The notes under the pieces: generated by a model
What the model was told of the DNA's origin: nothing
The model's database searches: none
The model's input: only the letters and a program-made list of their open reading frames with translations
Source of the DNA: Streptomyces ferrugineus
GTDB taxonomy: Bacteria; Actinomycetota; Actinomycetes; Streptomycetales; Streptomycetaceae
Length of the DNA: 64,000 bases
Direction of reading: 5' to 3'
NCBI RefSeq assembly: GCF_015160855.1
Contig: NZ_CP063373.1
Location: forward strand, 1,922,001-1,986,000
Made by a program: the position numbers and the translations under genes
Shown here: piece after piece, positions 41,226 to 49,423 of the stretch
Numbering within the stretch: the first letter of the stretch is position 1
How the letters are laid out: every line of letters starts with the position of its first letter

Positions 41226-42059
41226 ATGGGCATACGAGTGCTGCTCATCGAGGACGACGAGACGATCGCCGAACCCCTTGCCGAGGGGCTGGGGCACTTC
41301 GGGCTGACGGTGGATCACGTGACCACCGGGCGGGAGGGGTTGAGAAGTCCGTACGGTGATGTCGTCCTGCTCGACCTCGGGTTGCCGGACATGGACGGCA
41401 TCGACGTGTGCCGCGGCATCCGGCAGGTCTCGGACGTGCCGGTCATCATCCTGAGTGCGCGGGGTGAGGAGGCCGACCGGGTGCTGGGGCTGGAGCTCGG
41501 CGCCGACGACTATCTGGCGAAGCCCTTCAGTATGCGGGAGCTGGTGGCACGGGTGCGGGCCGTGACCCGGCGGACGCAGCGCACGGAGGCGGTGGCGGAG
41601 CCGGTAGCGGAGCCGGTGGGTGCGACACCGTCGCCGTCGCCGTCGTACGAAGCTGCCACGCCGGCCGTGTCGTACGAGGTCGCGCCGCCCCAGTCGTACG
41701 ACGAACCCGCGCCCCACCCCTCGTACCCTCCGCAACCCTCGCCCGCCCCCGGCCCCTTGGTCGTGGACCGCCGCACCCGGCAGGTCTGGATCGGCGAGAT
41801 CCCGGTCACCCTCACGCCCAAGGAGTTCGAGCTGCTGGCGCTGCTGGCCGAGGACCCCGGGGCGGTCTACTCACGGCAGCAGATCCTGGACCGGGTGTGG
41901 GACCCGCACTACGAGGGCCCGACCAAGACGCTGGACGTCCATGTCGCCTCGCTGCGGCGGAAGTTGGGCGACCCGGCGTGGATCCAGACGCTGCGTGGGG
42001 TCGGCTTCCGGCTGGCGGTGCGGACCGAGCCGGGCGGGCAGCGGGTGTCCTCGCCGTGA
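41226..42059 (+). CDS. OmpR-type response regulator
   Basis: 277 residues. Receiver domain with phosphoacceptor Asp50 (VVLLDLGLPDMDG) and Lys in LAKPFS; a winged-helix effector domain (about 180-265) has LTPKEFELLALLAEDPG and RRKLGDP. The linker of about 55 residues is unusually long and Pro/Tyr/Ser-rich with SYE/SYD repeats (SYEAATPAVSYEVAPPQSYD). It overlaps the sensor gene downstream by 4 bp (GTGA). Regulon unknown. Confidence 0.93.
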   Translation: MGIRVLLIEDDETIAEPLAEGLGHFGLTVDHVTTGREGLRSPYGDVVLLDLGLPDMDGIDVCRGIRQVSDVPVIILSARGEEADRVLGLELGADDYLAKPFSMRELVARVRAVTRRTQRTEAVAEPVAEPVGATPSPSPSYEAATPAVSYEVAPPQSYDEPAPHPSYPPQPSPAPGPLVVDRRTRQVWIGEIPVTLTPKEFELLALLAEDPGAVYSRQQILDRVWDPHYEGPTKTLDVHVASLRRKLGDPAWIQTLRGVGFRLAVRTEPGGQRVSSP

Positions 42060-43540
42060 CCCGCCGGCTGCTGCTGAGTTACCTCAGTCTCGCGGCGCTG
42101 GTGCTGGCGTGCCTGGAGATTCCGCTGGGGTTCGTGTACTCGCGCAGTGAGCGGATGCGGGTGGTGAGCGCGGCGAAGGACGAGGCCGAGTCGGTCGCCG
42201 CGTACGCCTCGCTGTCGCTCAGCACCGGCCGCGCCGAGCGGGAGCTGCCGGGCCGGGTGGCGCACTGCGCCGAGCGGATCGGCGGGAAGGTGGTGGTCGT
42301 GGACGCCTCAGGCGCGCTGCTGGCCACCTCGCATCCGCTGGCCGCCGTGATGTCGGCCGACCTCGGCTCCCGCCCCGGTATCGCGGCCGCCCTGCGCGGC
42401 ACGTCCACCGTGGACGTACGGACGTCGACGATCGGCGGGGTCGAGTACCTGTCGGTCGCCGGGCCGGTCCGCAGCGGTTCGCGGCTGCAGGGCGCCGTAT
42501 GGCTGACGCTGCCGACCCGCACGGTGCACGAACGCGTCCATCACATCTGGCTGTTGCTGTGCCTCGGCGGGCTCGGGGTGCTCGCCGCGGTCGCCGTGGT
42601 GGGGTTCGCCATCGCCCGCTGGACCGGGCGGCCGATCCGTGAACTGGAGCGTGCCACCCACGAGTTGGCGGAGGGCGGCCGGGCCACGCCGGTGACGATG
42701 ACGAAGGGCCCGCCGGAGGTGCGCCGGCTGGCCACCGCCTTCAACCGTACGGCGGCCCGGCTCGCCCATCTCCTCGCCGCCCAGCGCGCGTTCGCCGGCG
42801 AGGCCTCGCACCAGCTGAAGACACCGCTCGCGGCGCTGCGGCTGCGCCTGGAGAACCTGGAGCCGAACGTCGCCGACCGGGGCCTGGGCAGCCTCGCCGC
42901 CGCCGTGACCGAGACGGACCGGCTCTCGCGGATGGTGGAGGGGCTGCTGGCGATGGCCCGTCTGGAGGAGGACTCCGCGACGCCCACCCCGGTCGACGTG
43001 GGCGCGGTCTGCGCGGAGCGGCACCGCACCTGGCTGCCGCTGTTCGAGCGGCAGCAGGTCGGGCTTGTGCTGTTCGCGGGCAGCGTGGGGCCGGTGCTCG
43101 CGGTGCCGGGCGGGGTCGAGCAGATCGTGGACAACCTGCTCTCCAACGCCCTGCGCGCCTCGCCGCCCGACAGCACCGTGACCATCGAGCTGCGGCTCCA
43201 TGTGCCGGTCCGCCGCGCCCTGCGCGACGCCCGCCCCGCCTGGGTCGATCTGCACATCACCGACGAGGGCCCCGGCATGACCCCGGAGCAGCGCGCCCGC
43301 GCCTTCGACCGCTTCTGGCGCGCGCCGGGCGCCCCCAAGGGCGGTACGGGACTGGGCCTGTCGCTGGTCCAGCGGCTCGCGCACGCCAGCGGCGGCGAGG
43401 CGAGTCTGCACGCCGCGAGCGCGGGCGGCCTGGACGTGGTGGTCCGGCTGCCGTCGGCGGAACCGCCGCGCGAGGGGCACGGTCCGGGCCAGGACCGGGC
43501 CGGACAGCGCAAGCGGGTGGTGCCGGCGCTGCGCGCCTGA
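42056..43540 (+). CDS. Membrane sensor histidine kinase
   Basis: 494 residues from GTG 42056. Two membrane segments (about 6-28 and 160-185) enclose a sensor domain; HAMP, then the phosphoacceptor His252 in ASHQLKTPL, and the ATPase domain with NLLSNALRAS (N box), DEGPGM (G1) and GGTGLGLSL (G2). Partner of the overlapping response regulator. The last 40 residues form a basic, low-complexity tail. Signal unknown; its upstream neighbour is the carbonic anhydrase gene on the other strand, but a link is not shown. Confidence 0.93.
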   Translation: MTRRLLLSYLSLAALVLACLEIPLGFVYSRSERMRVVSAAKDEAESVAAYASLSLSTGRAERELPGRVAHCAERIGGKVVVVDASGALLATSHPLAAVMSADLGSRPGIAAALRGTSTVDVRTSTIGGVEYLSVAGPVRSGSRLQGAVWLTLPTRTVHERVHHIWLLLCLGGLGVLAAVAVVGFAIARWTGRPIRELERATHELAEGGRATPVTMTKGPPEVRRLATAFNRTAARLAHLLAAQRAFAGEASHQLKTPLAALRLRLENLEPNVADRGLGSLAAAVTETDRLSRMVEGLLAMARLEEDSATPTPVDVGAVCAERHRTWLPLFERQQVGLVLFAGSVGPVLAVPGGVEQIVDNLLSNALRASPPDSTVTIELRLHVPVRRALRDARPAWVDLHITDEGPGMTPEQRARAFDRFWRAPGAPKGGTGLGLSLVQRLAHASGGEASLHAASAGGLDVVVRLPSAEPPREGHGPGQDRAGQRKRVVPALRA

Positions 43541-43644
43541 CCGCCCACGGGCAACTCCCGGCCACGCCGCCGGACGGCCATCAACTGGCCACGGCCCGTC
43601 CACCCGGCTCCCTTAGGTTCCATGCCGCCCCCCGGTGCACCACC

Positions 43645-43692
43645 CTTGGCACCACCCCTGGCACCTCTCTTGGCACCACTCTTGGCACGACC
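43645..43692 (+). repeat. Four 12-bp tandem repeats before the PhoX-like gene
   Basis: Units CTTGGCACCACC, CCTGGCACCTCT, CTTGGCACCACT and CTTGGCACGACC sit in the 200-bp gap between the sensor kinase and the Tat-exported gene. They form no dyad. An open frame through them would encode PWHH-type repeats but lacks a ribosome site. Confidence 0.8.
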
Positions 43693-43739
43693 CCGTCGTC
43701 GACCGGCGGCGGGGCGGTACGACACCTCTTGGAGTGAGA

Positions 43740-44900
43740 GTGGAACGTCGTAGCCTCCTGCGTGCGGCCGCCCTCGGCGGCTCCGCCGCCGTCTTCGGCG
43801 GAACCCTGTGGCGCGGCGCCGCCCACGCGGCCCCGGCCCAGCCCGGCACCGGCCCCTACGGGCCGCTGGGCTCCCCCGATGCCAACCGCATCAGACTCCC
43901 CGCCGGCTTCACCAGCCGCGTCATCGCCCGCTCCGGCCGAACCGTCTCCGGCACGTCGTACACCTGGCACAACGCCCCCGACGGCGGCGCCTGTTACGCG
44001 GACGGGTCGGGCTGGATCTATGTCTCCAACTCCGAGATCAACCCCTCCGGCGGCGCCAGCGCGGTGAAGTTCTCGGCGACCGGCGCGATCACGGGGGCGT
44101 ACCGCATCCTGTCGGGCACCCGGCAGAACTGCGCGGGCGGCAGGACCCCGTGGAACACCTGGCTGTCCTGCGAGGAGGTGTCCCTGGGCTACGTCTACGA
44201 GACCGACCCCTGGGGCACGAACGCGGCGGTGCGCCGTGCCGCGATGGGCCGCTTCAAGCACGAGGCGGCGGCCGCCGACCCGGTGCGCAAGGTGATCTAC
44301 CTGACCGAGGACGAGTCCAACGGCCGCTTCTACCGCTTCGTCCCGACGACCTGGGGCGACCTGTCCGCCGGCACGCTCCAGGTGCTGGTCGCGGGCAGCG
44401 CCACCAGCGGTTCATACAGCTGGGCGAACGTCCCCGACCCCGACGGCTCCCCGACCGCCACCCGCTCCCAGGTCTCCGGCTCCAAGTCCTTCAATGGCGG
44501 CGAGGGCTGCTACTACGCCGACGACACGGTGTGGTTCACGACCAAGGGCGACAACCGCGTCTGGCAGCTCAACCTCACCAACAGCACCTACGAGCTGGCC
44601 TACGACGACTCCCTCGTCACCTCCGGCACGGCCCCCCTCACCGGCGTCGACAACATCACCGGCACCTCCTCCGGCGACCTGTTCGTCGCGGAGGACGGCG
44701 GCAACATGGAGATCTGCGTGATCACGCCGGACGACGTCATCGCCCCGTTCCTGCGGATCGACGGCCAATCGGGCTCGGAGATCACCGGCCCGGCGTTCTC
44801 ACCGGACGGCAGCCGGCTGTACTTCTCCAGCCAGCGGGGCACCAGCGGCAGTTCGTCGGGCGGCATCACGTACGAGGTGACGGGCCCCTTCCGCGCATAG
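43740..44900 (+). CDS. Tat-exported PhoX/DUF839-like protein
   Basis: 386 residues from GTG 43740 (TTGGAG upstream). The N-terminus is a twin-arginine signal (ERRSLLRAAALGG) with a likely cut after AHA or AAPA. The mature part is a beta-propeller with SCEEV, MGRFKHEAAA, YLTEDES..GRFYRF and LFVAEDGGN, as in the PhoX/DUF839 phosphatases. It is shorter than classical PhoX (about 600 residues), so a phosphatase role is probable but unproven. A hydrolytic role outside the cell fits the signal. Confidence 0.85.
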   Translation: MERRSLLRAAALGGSAAVFGGTLWRGAAHAAPAQPGTGPYGPLGSPDANRIRLPAGFTSRVIARSGRTVSGTSYTWHNAPDGGACYADGSGWIYVSNSEINPSGGASAVKFSATGAITGAYRILSGTRQNCAGGRTPWNTWLSCEEVSLGYVYETDPWGTNAAVRRAAMGRFKHEAAAADPVRKVIYLTEDESNGRFYRFVPTTWGDLSAGTLQVLVAGSATSGSYSWANVPDPDGSPTATRSQVSGSKSFNGGEGCYYADDTVWFTTKGDNRVWQLNLTNSTYELAYDDSLVTSGTAPLTGVDNITGTSSGDLFVAEDGGNMEICVITPDDVIAPFLRIDGQSGSEITGPAFSPDGSRLYFSSQRGTSGSSSGGITYEVTGPFRA

Positions 44901-44985
44901 CGATTACGAAACAGACACACATCCTCCACAACTGGTAGCCGGGTATTACGGTCATCCCCTCACGCAACACCAGTGGGGGGATGAC

Positions 44986-45429
44986 ATGACCAATCCGTAC
45001 ACAACAGCACCCAAGTGGGCCCGCAAGCGCTACGTACTCCCCGCGCTCGCCCTGGCCTTCTTCCTGGGCATCGGCGCCGGCGGCGCGTCCGGCGAGGACT
45101 CGAAGAACACCGAGGCGAAGCCCACGACGGCAGCACCGCAGCCCACCGTCACGGTCACGGCGACGACGACGGCACCGGCGGAGAAGCCCGAACCGGCGCC
45201 GACGGTGACGGTGACAGCGACGGCCACGAAGACGGTCAGGGTCACCGCCACACCCGCCGCGGACAGCGGCTCCGACTCCCTCTCCGACGACGGCGACTCC
45301 TCCGGCAGCAGCGTCTACTACGGCAACTGCGCCGCCGCCCGAGCCGCCGGCGCCGCACCGGTACGCACGGGCGACCCCGGCTACGGCCGCCACCTCGACC
45401 GCGACGGGGACGGCGTGGGCTGCGAGTGA
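44986..45429 (+). CDS. Excalibur-domain membrane-anchored protein
   Basis: 147 residues, ATG after GTGGGGGG. One N-terminal membrane segment (YVLPALALAFFLGIG), a Thr/Val-rich linker of TVTVTATTT repeats, and a C-terminal Excalibur domain (YGNCAAARAAG...YGRHLDRDGDGVGCE). It is anchored by its N-terminus, with no sorting signal, in contrast to the protein at 38008. Role unknown; the domain is thought to bind calcium near the surface. Confidence 0.88.
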   Translation: MTNPYTTAPKWARKRYVLPALALAFFLGIGAGGASGEDSKNTEAKPTTAAPQPTVTVTATTTAPAEKPEPAPTVTVTATATKTVRVTATPAADSGSDSLSDDGDSSGSSVYYGNCAAARAAGAAPVRTGDPGYGRHLDRDGDGVGCE

Positions 45430-45463
45430 CGCCCTGTCTCACCGGCCCGCGGCGTGGCCGTGG

Positions 45464-45499
45464 GCCCGCCCGCCGCGATCCCGGTCGCCGCGGGCGGGC
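45464..45499. terminator. Bidirectional terminator
   Basis: GCCCGCCCGC (45464-45473) pairs with GCGGGCGGGC (45490-45499); GCGA and TCGC inside the loop extend the stem. It lies between converging genes and can end both transcripts. Confidence 0.85.
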
Positions 45500-45516
45500 G
45501 ATTCACCGGTCCGGGC

Positions 45517-46308
45517 TCACTTCACATCGACGAAGTCGGCCGAGCCGGTCGTGGCCAGGGTGAGGCTCGTGGTCGCGAAGTCGTAGCGGTACGCGCCGTC
45601 CGCCGTCGCCGGCACGGTGGCCGTGGCCCAGCCGTTGCGGTCGGTCTTGATCTTCTGCAGCGTGACGAAGGCGCCGCTCGTGCCCTTGCGGTACTGGAGC
45701 AGCACCTGGTGCCCGATGAGGGGCACGTTCGTGCGCGTCTCCCAGCTGGCGACGGTCATCCGGGCCTTGACCGTGAGGTCCTTGCCCTTCTTCACCGGCT
45801 GCGGGGTGGCGACGGTCTGGGACATGTAGGTCTGGCGCTTGATGCGTGCGAGGTAGGCGCCTTCCCCGCGGGTGACGTTGCCGTCGCCGTCGGTGGCCAC
45901 GGGGCTGATGGTCCAGACACCGGCAAGGGCGTTGCTGCGGAGGTTGACGTTCGGGTCGGCGGTCACGAGGGCCTCGCAGAAGGAGGTGGTCTCGTTCATC
46001 TTCACGCAGTGGCTGGACCCGACCATGACCCCGTCCGCGTTCGCCCGGTCCTCGCCGTGCCACAGCTCGTACGACACACTCTGGACGCCGGACGGGTCGC
46101 TGACCGTGGCGGAGACCGAGAACACCCTCTTTCGCGCGGCCTCGACACCCACGGTGTAGTCGCGGTCGTGGTTGACATCGATGTTCCAGAACGTCGTGCC
46201 CGAGTCGTCCTGGTCGGCCCCGGCGGCCGGCACGGCGAGAGCGTTCACGGCCAGCACGGCGCTGAAGGCGGCGGCGGTGGCGATAGCTGCAGTGGCGCGT
46301 CTGCGCAT
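45517..46308 (-). CDS. Secreted protein, probable Ig-like domains
   Basis: 263 residues from ATG 46308; an ATG at 46350 has no advantage. The N-terminal signal (MRRRATAAIATAAAFSAVLA) is cut near AGA about residue 31. The mature part alternates beta-strand patterns (RVFSVSATVSDPSGVQSVSYEL, VPLIGHQVLLQYRKGTSGAFVTLQKIKTD), like bacterial Ig or fibronectin-like modules, with two Cys (SSHCVK, FCEAL). No enzyme motif. Streptomycete members of this type are uncharacterised. Confidence 0.75.
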   Translation of the reverse strand: MRRRATAAIATAAAFSAVLAVNALAVPAAGADQDDSGTTFWNIDVNHDRDYTVGVEAARKRVFSVSATVSDPSGVQSVSYELWHGEDRANADGVMVGSSHCVKMNETTSFCEALVTADPNVNLRSNALAGVWTISPVATDGDGNVTRGEGAYLARIKRQTYMSQTVATPQPVKKGKDLTVKARMTVASWETRTNVPLIGHQVLLQYRKGTSGAFVTLQKIKTDRNGWATATVPATADGAYRYDFATTSLTLATTGSADFVDVK

Positions 46309-46564
46309 GGTGTGGTTTCCCCACGCTCGATGGAATGGCGGTGACTTCACCCGCGTCAGACAAGGGCGACTTCAGGGGGGTTGTGCACCCTGGCCGCCCG
46401 GCCCAACTCTTAATCCCGCCGTCGCCTTGAGTTGGCGGAATCATGGGTCACCGCACACCTCCCACGCGCCCGGACTGGCCCCCCACCCCGTTTCGGCGCA
46501 AGGTGATGAGGTACCCCGGTTTTGACCCGCCCCGAAGACCCGTCGCCCCCCGAAGGAGCACCGC

Positions 46565-47491
46565 ATGTCCGGCTGGACCGTGCACGACATCCCCGATCAG
46601 AGGGGCCGTCTCGCCGTCGTCACCGGGGCCAACAGCGGGCTCGGCTACGTCACGGCGCGGGAGCTGGCGCGGAAGGGTGCCCGGGTGGTGCTCGCGTGTC
46701 GGAGTGAGGTGCGGGGTGGGGTCGCGCGGGATCGGATCGGCAGCGAAGTGCCCGACGCGCGGGTCGAGTTGAGGCGGCTGGAGCTGGGAGATATCGGCTC
46801 GGTGCGTGAGTTCGCCGCGGCGCTGCCGTACGACCGTCTCGATCTGCTCGTCAACAACGCCGGGGTGATGGCGTTGCCGTACGGCACGACGGTGGACGGG
46901 TTCGAGACGCAGTTCGGCGTCAACCATCTCGGGCACTTCGCGCTCACCGGTCTGCTGCTGCCCGCACTGCTCGACACCCCGGGCGCACGCGTGGTGACCG
47001 TCTCCAGCCCCATGCACGCGATGTCCAACGTCGACCTCACCGACCTCAACAGCGAACACCGGTACCGGCGTTGGGTCGCCTATGCCCGGTCCAAGACCGC
47101 CAACCTGCTGTTCACGCACGAGCTGGCGCGCAGGGTCGACGCGCAGGGGGCGGACGTGGTGGCCGCCGCCGCGCATCCCGGGTACGCGGACACCAACCTT
47201 CAGGCCGCTGGACCGCGCATGGCGGGGCGCCGGGGCAGCGAGTGGCTCCTGCGCTTCGGCAATCGGGTCTTCGCCCAGTCCGCCGAGGCCGGTGCCCTGC
47301 CCACCCTGTACGCCGCGACCGCGCCCGGCGTCCGGCCCGACTCCTTCACCGGCCCGTCCTTCGCCATGTGGCGCGGGTCGCCCGCACCGTCCTGGCGGGC
47401 GCCCTGGACCGTCAGCGACCGGGCGGGCGAGCTGCTCTGGGAGGCGTCGGAGCGGCTGACGGGGGTGACGTACGACGCCCTGAAGGTGTGA
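46565..47491 (+). CDS. Short-chain dehydrogenase/reductase
   Basis: 308 residues, ATG after GAAGGAG. NAD(P) motif TGANSGLG (about 20-27), NNAGVM, catalytic Ser in VSSPMHAM and YARSK (Tyr-x-x-x-Lys). The C-terminal extension (GNRVFAQSAEAGALPTLYAA) is typical of retinol-dehydrogenase/WW-oxidoreductase-like members. Substrate unknown. It is followed directly by an octamer repeat array. Confidence 0.9.
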   Translation: MSGWTVHDIPDQRGRLAVVTGANSGLGYVTARELARKGARVVLACRSEVRGGVARDRIGSEVPDARVELRRLELGDIGSVREFAAALPYDRLDLLVNNAGVMALPYGTTVDGFETQFGVNHLGHFALTGLLLPALLDTPGARVVTVSSPMHAMSNVDLTDLNSEHRYRRWVAYARSKTANLLFTHELARRVDAQGADVVAAAAHPGYADTNLQAAGPRMAGRRGSEWLLRFGNRVFAQSAEAGALPTLYAATAPGVRPDSFTGPSFAMWRGSPAPSWRAPWTVSDRAGELLWEASERLTGVTYDALKV

Positions 47492-47493
47492 AG

Positions 47494-47557
47494 ACTCAAG
47501 GCCTCAAGGCCTCAAGGCCTCAATGCCTCAAGGCCTCAAGGTCTCAAGACCTCAGGC
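47494..47557 (+). repeat. Eight-copy octamer array CTCAAGGC
   Basis: ACTCAAGG, CCTCAAGG and close variants repeat with an 8-bp period from 47494 to 47557, filling the gap between two converging SDR genes and touching both ends. Perfect units alternate with single-base variants. It is a probable hypervariable locus by slippage. Confidence 0.88.
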
Positions 47558-48331
47558 CGTCGCGCCGCTGTCCACCACCAGGTCCGTGCCCACCACCGAC
47601 GAGGCGTCGTCCGAGGCCAGGTAGAGGACCGCCGCGGCCACCTCGTCCGTCGTCGAGACGCGGCCGAGGGGGAGGGTGGCCCGGGCGCGGTCGGCGCGGT
47701 CCGTCTCCTGCTCGCCGGGGCGCAGCGACATGGGGGTGTCCACGGCGCCGGGGCTGACCGCGTTGATGCGGACGCCGTCGCGGATGTGGTCCAGGGCCGC
47801 GCCCCTGGTGAGGATCGAGACCGCGGCCTTGGTGGCGGCGTAGGCGGCGGCGCCGGGGTGGCGGGTGTGGGCGCCGAAGGTGGAGGCGATGTTGACGATC
47901 GCGCCGCCGGCCGGCTGCGACCGCATCTGGCGGATCTCGGCCCGGAGGGCCAGGAACACGCCGGTGAGGTTGATGTCGAGCTGGTCGCGCCAGTCCGCCT
48001 CCGACAACTCGGCCAGCGGCTGCCCGCCGCGGAACACGCCCGCGTTGTTGACCGCCACATCGAGCGAGCCGAAGCGGTCCACCGCGGCGGCCACCGCCGC
48101 CCGGACGTCGTCGGCCCGCGAGACGTCGGCGGTCACCGCGAGCGCCTTGCCGCCGGCCTCCTCGACCAGCCGGACGGTCTGCGCCAGCGGCTCCGGCCGG
48201 CGTCCGGCGACGACGACCTGGGCGCGCTCCGCGGCGAACGCGCGGGCGATGCCACGGCCGATCCCGGAGCCCCCGCCGGTGACGAGGACGGTCCTGTCGG
48301 TGAAGCGGGTGCGGTGTGCTGCGGTGGTCAT
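47552..48331 (-). CDS. SDR-family oxidoreductase (3-oxoacyl-ACP reductase-like)
   Basis: 259 residues. TGGGSGIG (about 19-26), NNAG, catalytic SxxxxxxxxxxxxxYAATK and a classical C-terminus (DLVVDSGATA). It has the FabG fold and uses NAD(P)H. It shares an operator sequence with the neighbouring TetR gene, so that regulator probably controls it. The gene end lies at the octamer repeat. Confidence 0.92.
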   Translation of the reverse strand: MTTAAHRTRFTDRTVLVTGGGSGIGRGIARAFAAERAQVVVAGRRPEPLAQTVRLVEEAGGKALAVTADVSRADDVRAAVAAAVDRFGSLDVAVNNAGVFRGGQPLAELSEADWRDQLDINLTGVFLALRAEIRQMRSQPAGGAIVNIASTFGAHTRHPGAAAYAATKAAVSILTRGAALDHIRDGVRINAVSPGAVDTPMSLRPGEQETDRADRARATLPLGRVSTTDEVAAAVLYLASDDASSVVGTDLVVDSGATA

Positions 48332-48362
48332 GATCTCCCTGCTCTCCCCTGCTCTCCGCTGT

Positions 48363-48382
48363 TTCTTGACCGATCGGTTCAG
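48363..48382. promoter_or_regulatory. TetR operator copy 1 (before SDR)
   Basis: TTGACCGATCGGTTCA (48366-48381) holds the palindrome ACCGATCGGT. Nearly the same sequence occurs before the tetR gene at 49031. It lies about 35 bp before the SDR start, overlapping the expected promoter. Confidence 0.7.
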
Positions 48383-48421
48383 TATGCGGGCCGGAAAAAC
48401 GCCCTTCCGATGAAGGGCGTT

Positions 48422-49006
48422 TCAGTCGAGCAGCGCCAGTGCCTGCTCCGCCGCGTCCCGGACGCGGGCCGGGTCCGACAGTGCCTTGCCCGCGACCCTG
48501 AGCCCCTGCAGCAGGACCAGCAGCATGCGGGCGAGGGCGAGCGGGTCGCGGTCGGCCGGCAGTTCGCCCTGGGCCTGGGCCCGTATCAGCGCCGAGTGCA
48601 GCACCGTCTCCAGTTGGTCCCAGTTGCGCTCCACGTGCCGGGCCACGGTCGCGTCGTGCGGGGCCAGTTCGGCCGCCGCGTTGGTGACCATGCAGCCGTT
48701 CAGGCGCAGCCGCTCGTCGGCGGCCTCGGTCGCGTACCGGCGTACGACCGCCCGAACGGCCGGCAGTGCGGGCCCCGGCTGGGACAGCTCCCGCACGATC
48801 GGCGGGAGCCCTGTCCGGTCGTAGCGCTCCAGTGCCTTCAGATACAGCTCGTGCTTGTTGCCGAAGGTCGCGTACAGGCTCGCCCGCCCGACGCCGAGGT
48901 GCTCGACGAGGTCGGACATCGACGTCGCCTCGTAGCCGCGCCGCCAGAACAGCTCAAGGGCTGCCTGGAGCGCGGCCTCGGGATCGAACTCCTTGGTCCT
49001 GGCCAC
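48422..49006 (-). CDS. TetR-family regulator
   Basis: 194 residues. HTH within the first 55 residues (ATSMSDLVEHLGVGRASLYATFGNKHELY), followed by the TetR_C_16-like ligand domain (LNGCMVTNAAAELAPHD). Shared operators before itself and before the SDR gene suggest autorepression and control of the SDR. The inducing ligand is likely an electrophile or small ketone, by analogy with similar TetR/SDR pairs. Confidence 0.92.
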   Translation of the reverse strand: MARTKEFDPEAALQAALELFWRRGYEATSMSDLVEHLGVGRASLYATFGNKHELYLKALERYDRTGLPPIVRELSQPGPALPAVRAVVRRYATEAADERLRLNGCMVTNAAAELAPHDATVARHVERNWDQLETVLHSALIRAQAQGELPADRDPLALARMLLVLLQGLRVAGKALSDPARVRDAAEQALALLD

Positions 49007-49030
49007 GGAAGGCAGCCTAGGTTCATCCAG

Positions 49031-49047
49031 AACGATCGGTCAAGAAA
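49031..49047. promoter_or_regulatory. TetR operator copy 2 (before tetR)
   Basis: AACGATCGGTCAAGAAA is, read on the other strand, TTTCTTGACCGATCGTT, matching 48363-48379 in 16 of 17 positions. It lies 25 bp before the tetR start. Confidence 0.7.
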
Positions 49048-49072
49048 GCTCTTGCGTCGGTCGGGAATCCGA

Positions 49073-49423
49073 CTACGAGCACCGCACCTCGTACGTCGCG
49101 ATGCGCACCGTCTCGTCGTCCAGGCACTGCCCGGTCTCCAGGTCGAAGCGCTGCTTCAGCAGGGGCGAGGCGACGAACGGCCGTCCCTGGTGGGAGCCGA
49201 TCAGACCGCGGGAGAGGACCGCGGCGCCGCCGAACGGATCGCGGTTGTCCACCGCGTACAGCTTCCCGGCGCGGTCACGGAAGAGGGCGGCCTGGCGGCC
49301 GTCGGGCAGCAGGGCCGCCACGCCCCGGCCGGGGAGCAGCCGGGTCAGTTCGCAGACCGCGAACCAGCCGTCCTCGAGCTGCAGCTCGATCTTGAGGTCG
49401 GTCGTCTCGGGTGCCAGGGTCAT
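49073..49423 (-). CDS. nirD: Nitrite reductase small subunit NirD
   Basis: 116 residues. The Rieske-like fold with degraded metal ligands is typical of NirD (WFAVCELTRLLPGRGVAALLPDGRQAALF, ISSHxG replaced by IGSHQGRPFVASP). It pairs with NirB, overlapping its stop by 4 bp. It is thought to support electron flow or stability of the assimilatory NADH-nitrite reductase. Confidence 0.93.
   Translation of the reverse strand: MTLAPETTDLKIELQLEDGWFAVCELTRLLPGRGVAALLPDGRQAALFRDRAGKLYAVDNRDPFGGAAVLSRGLIGSHQGRPFVASPLLKQRFDLETGQCLDDETVRIATYEVRCS

Noticed and set aside
43635..43739. His/Trp-rich N-terminal extension of the PhoX-like protein (PWHH repeats)
   Set aside because: It is a translation of the 12-bp repeat, has no ribosome site, and would bury the twin-arginine signal.
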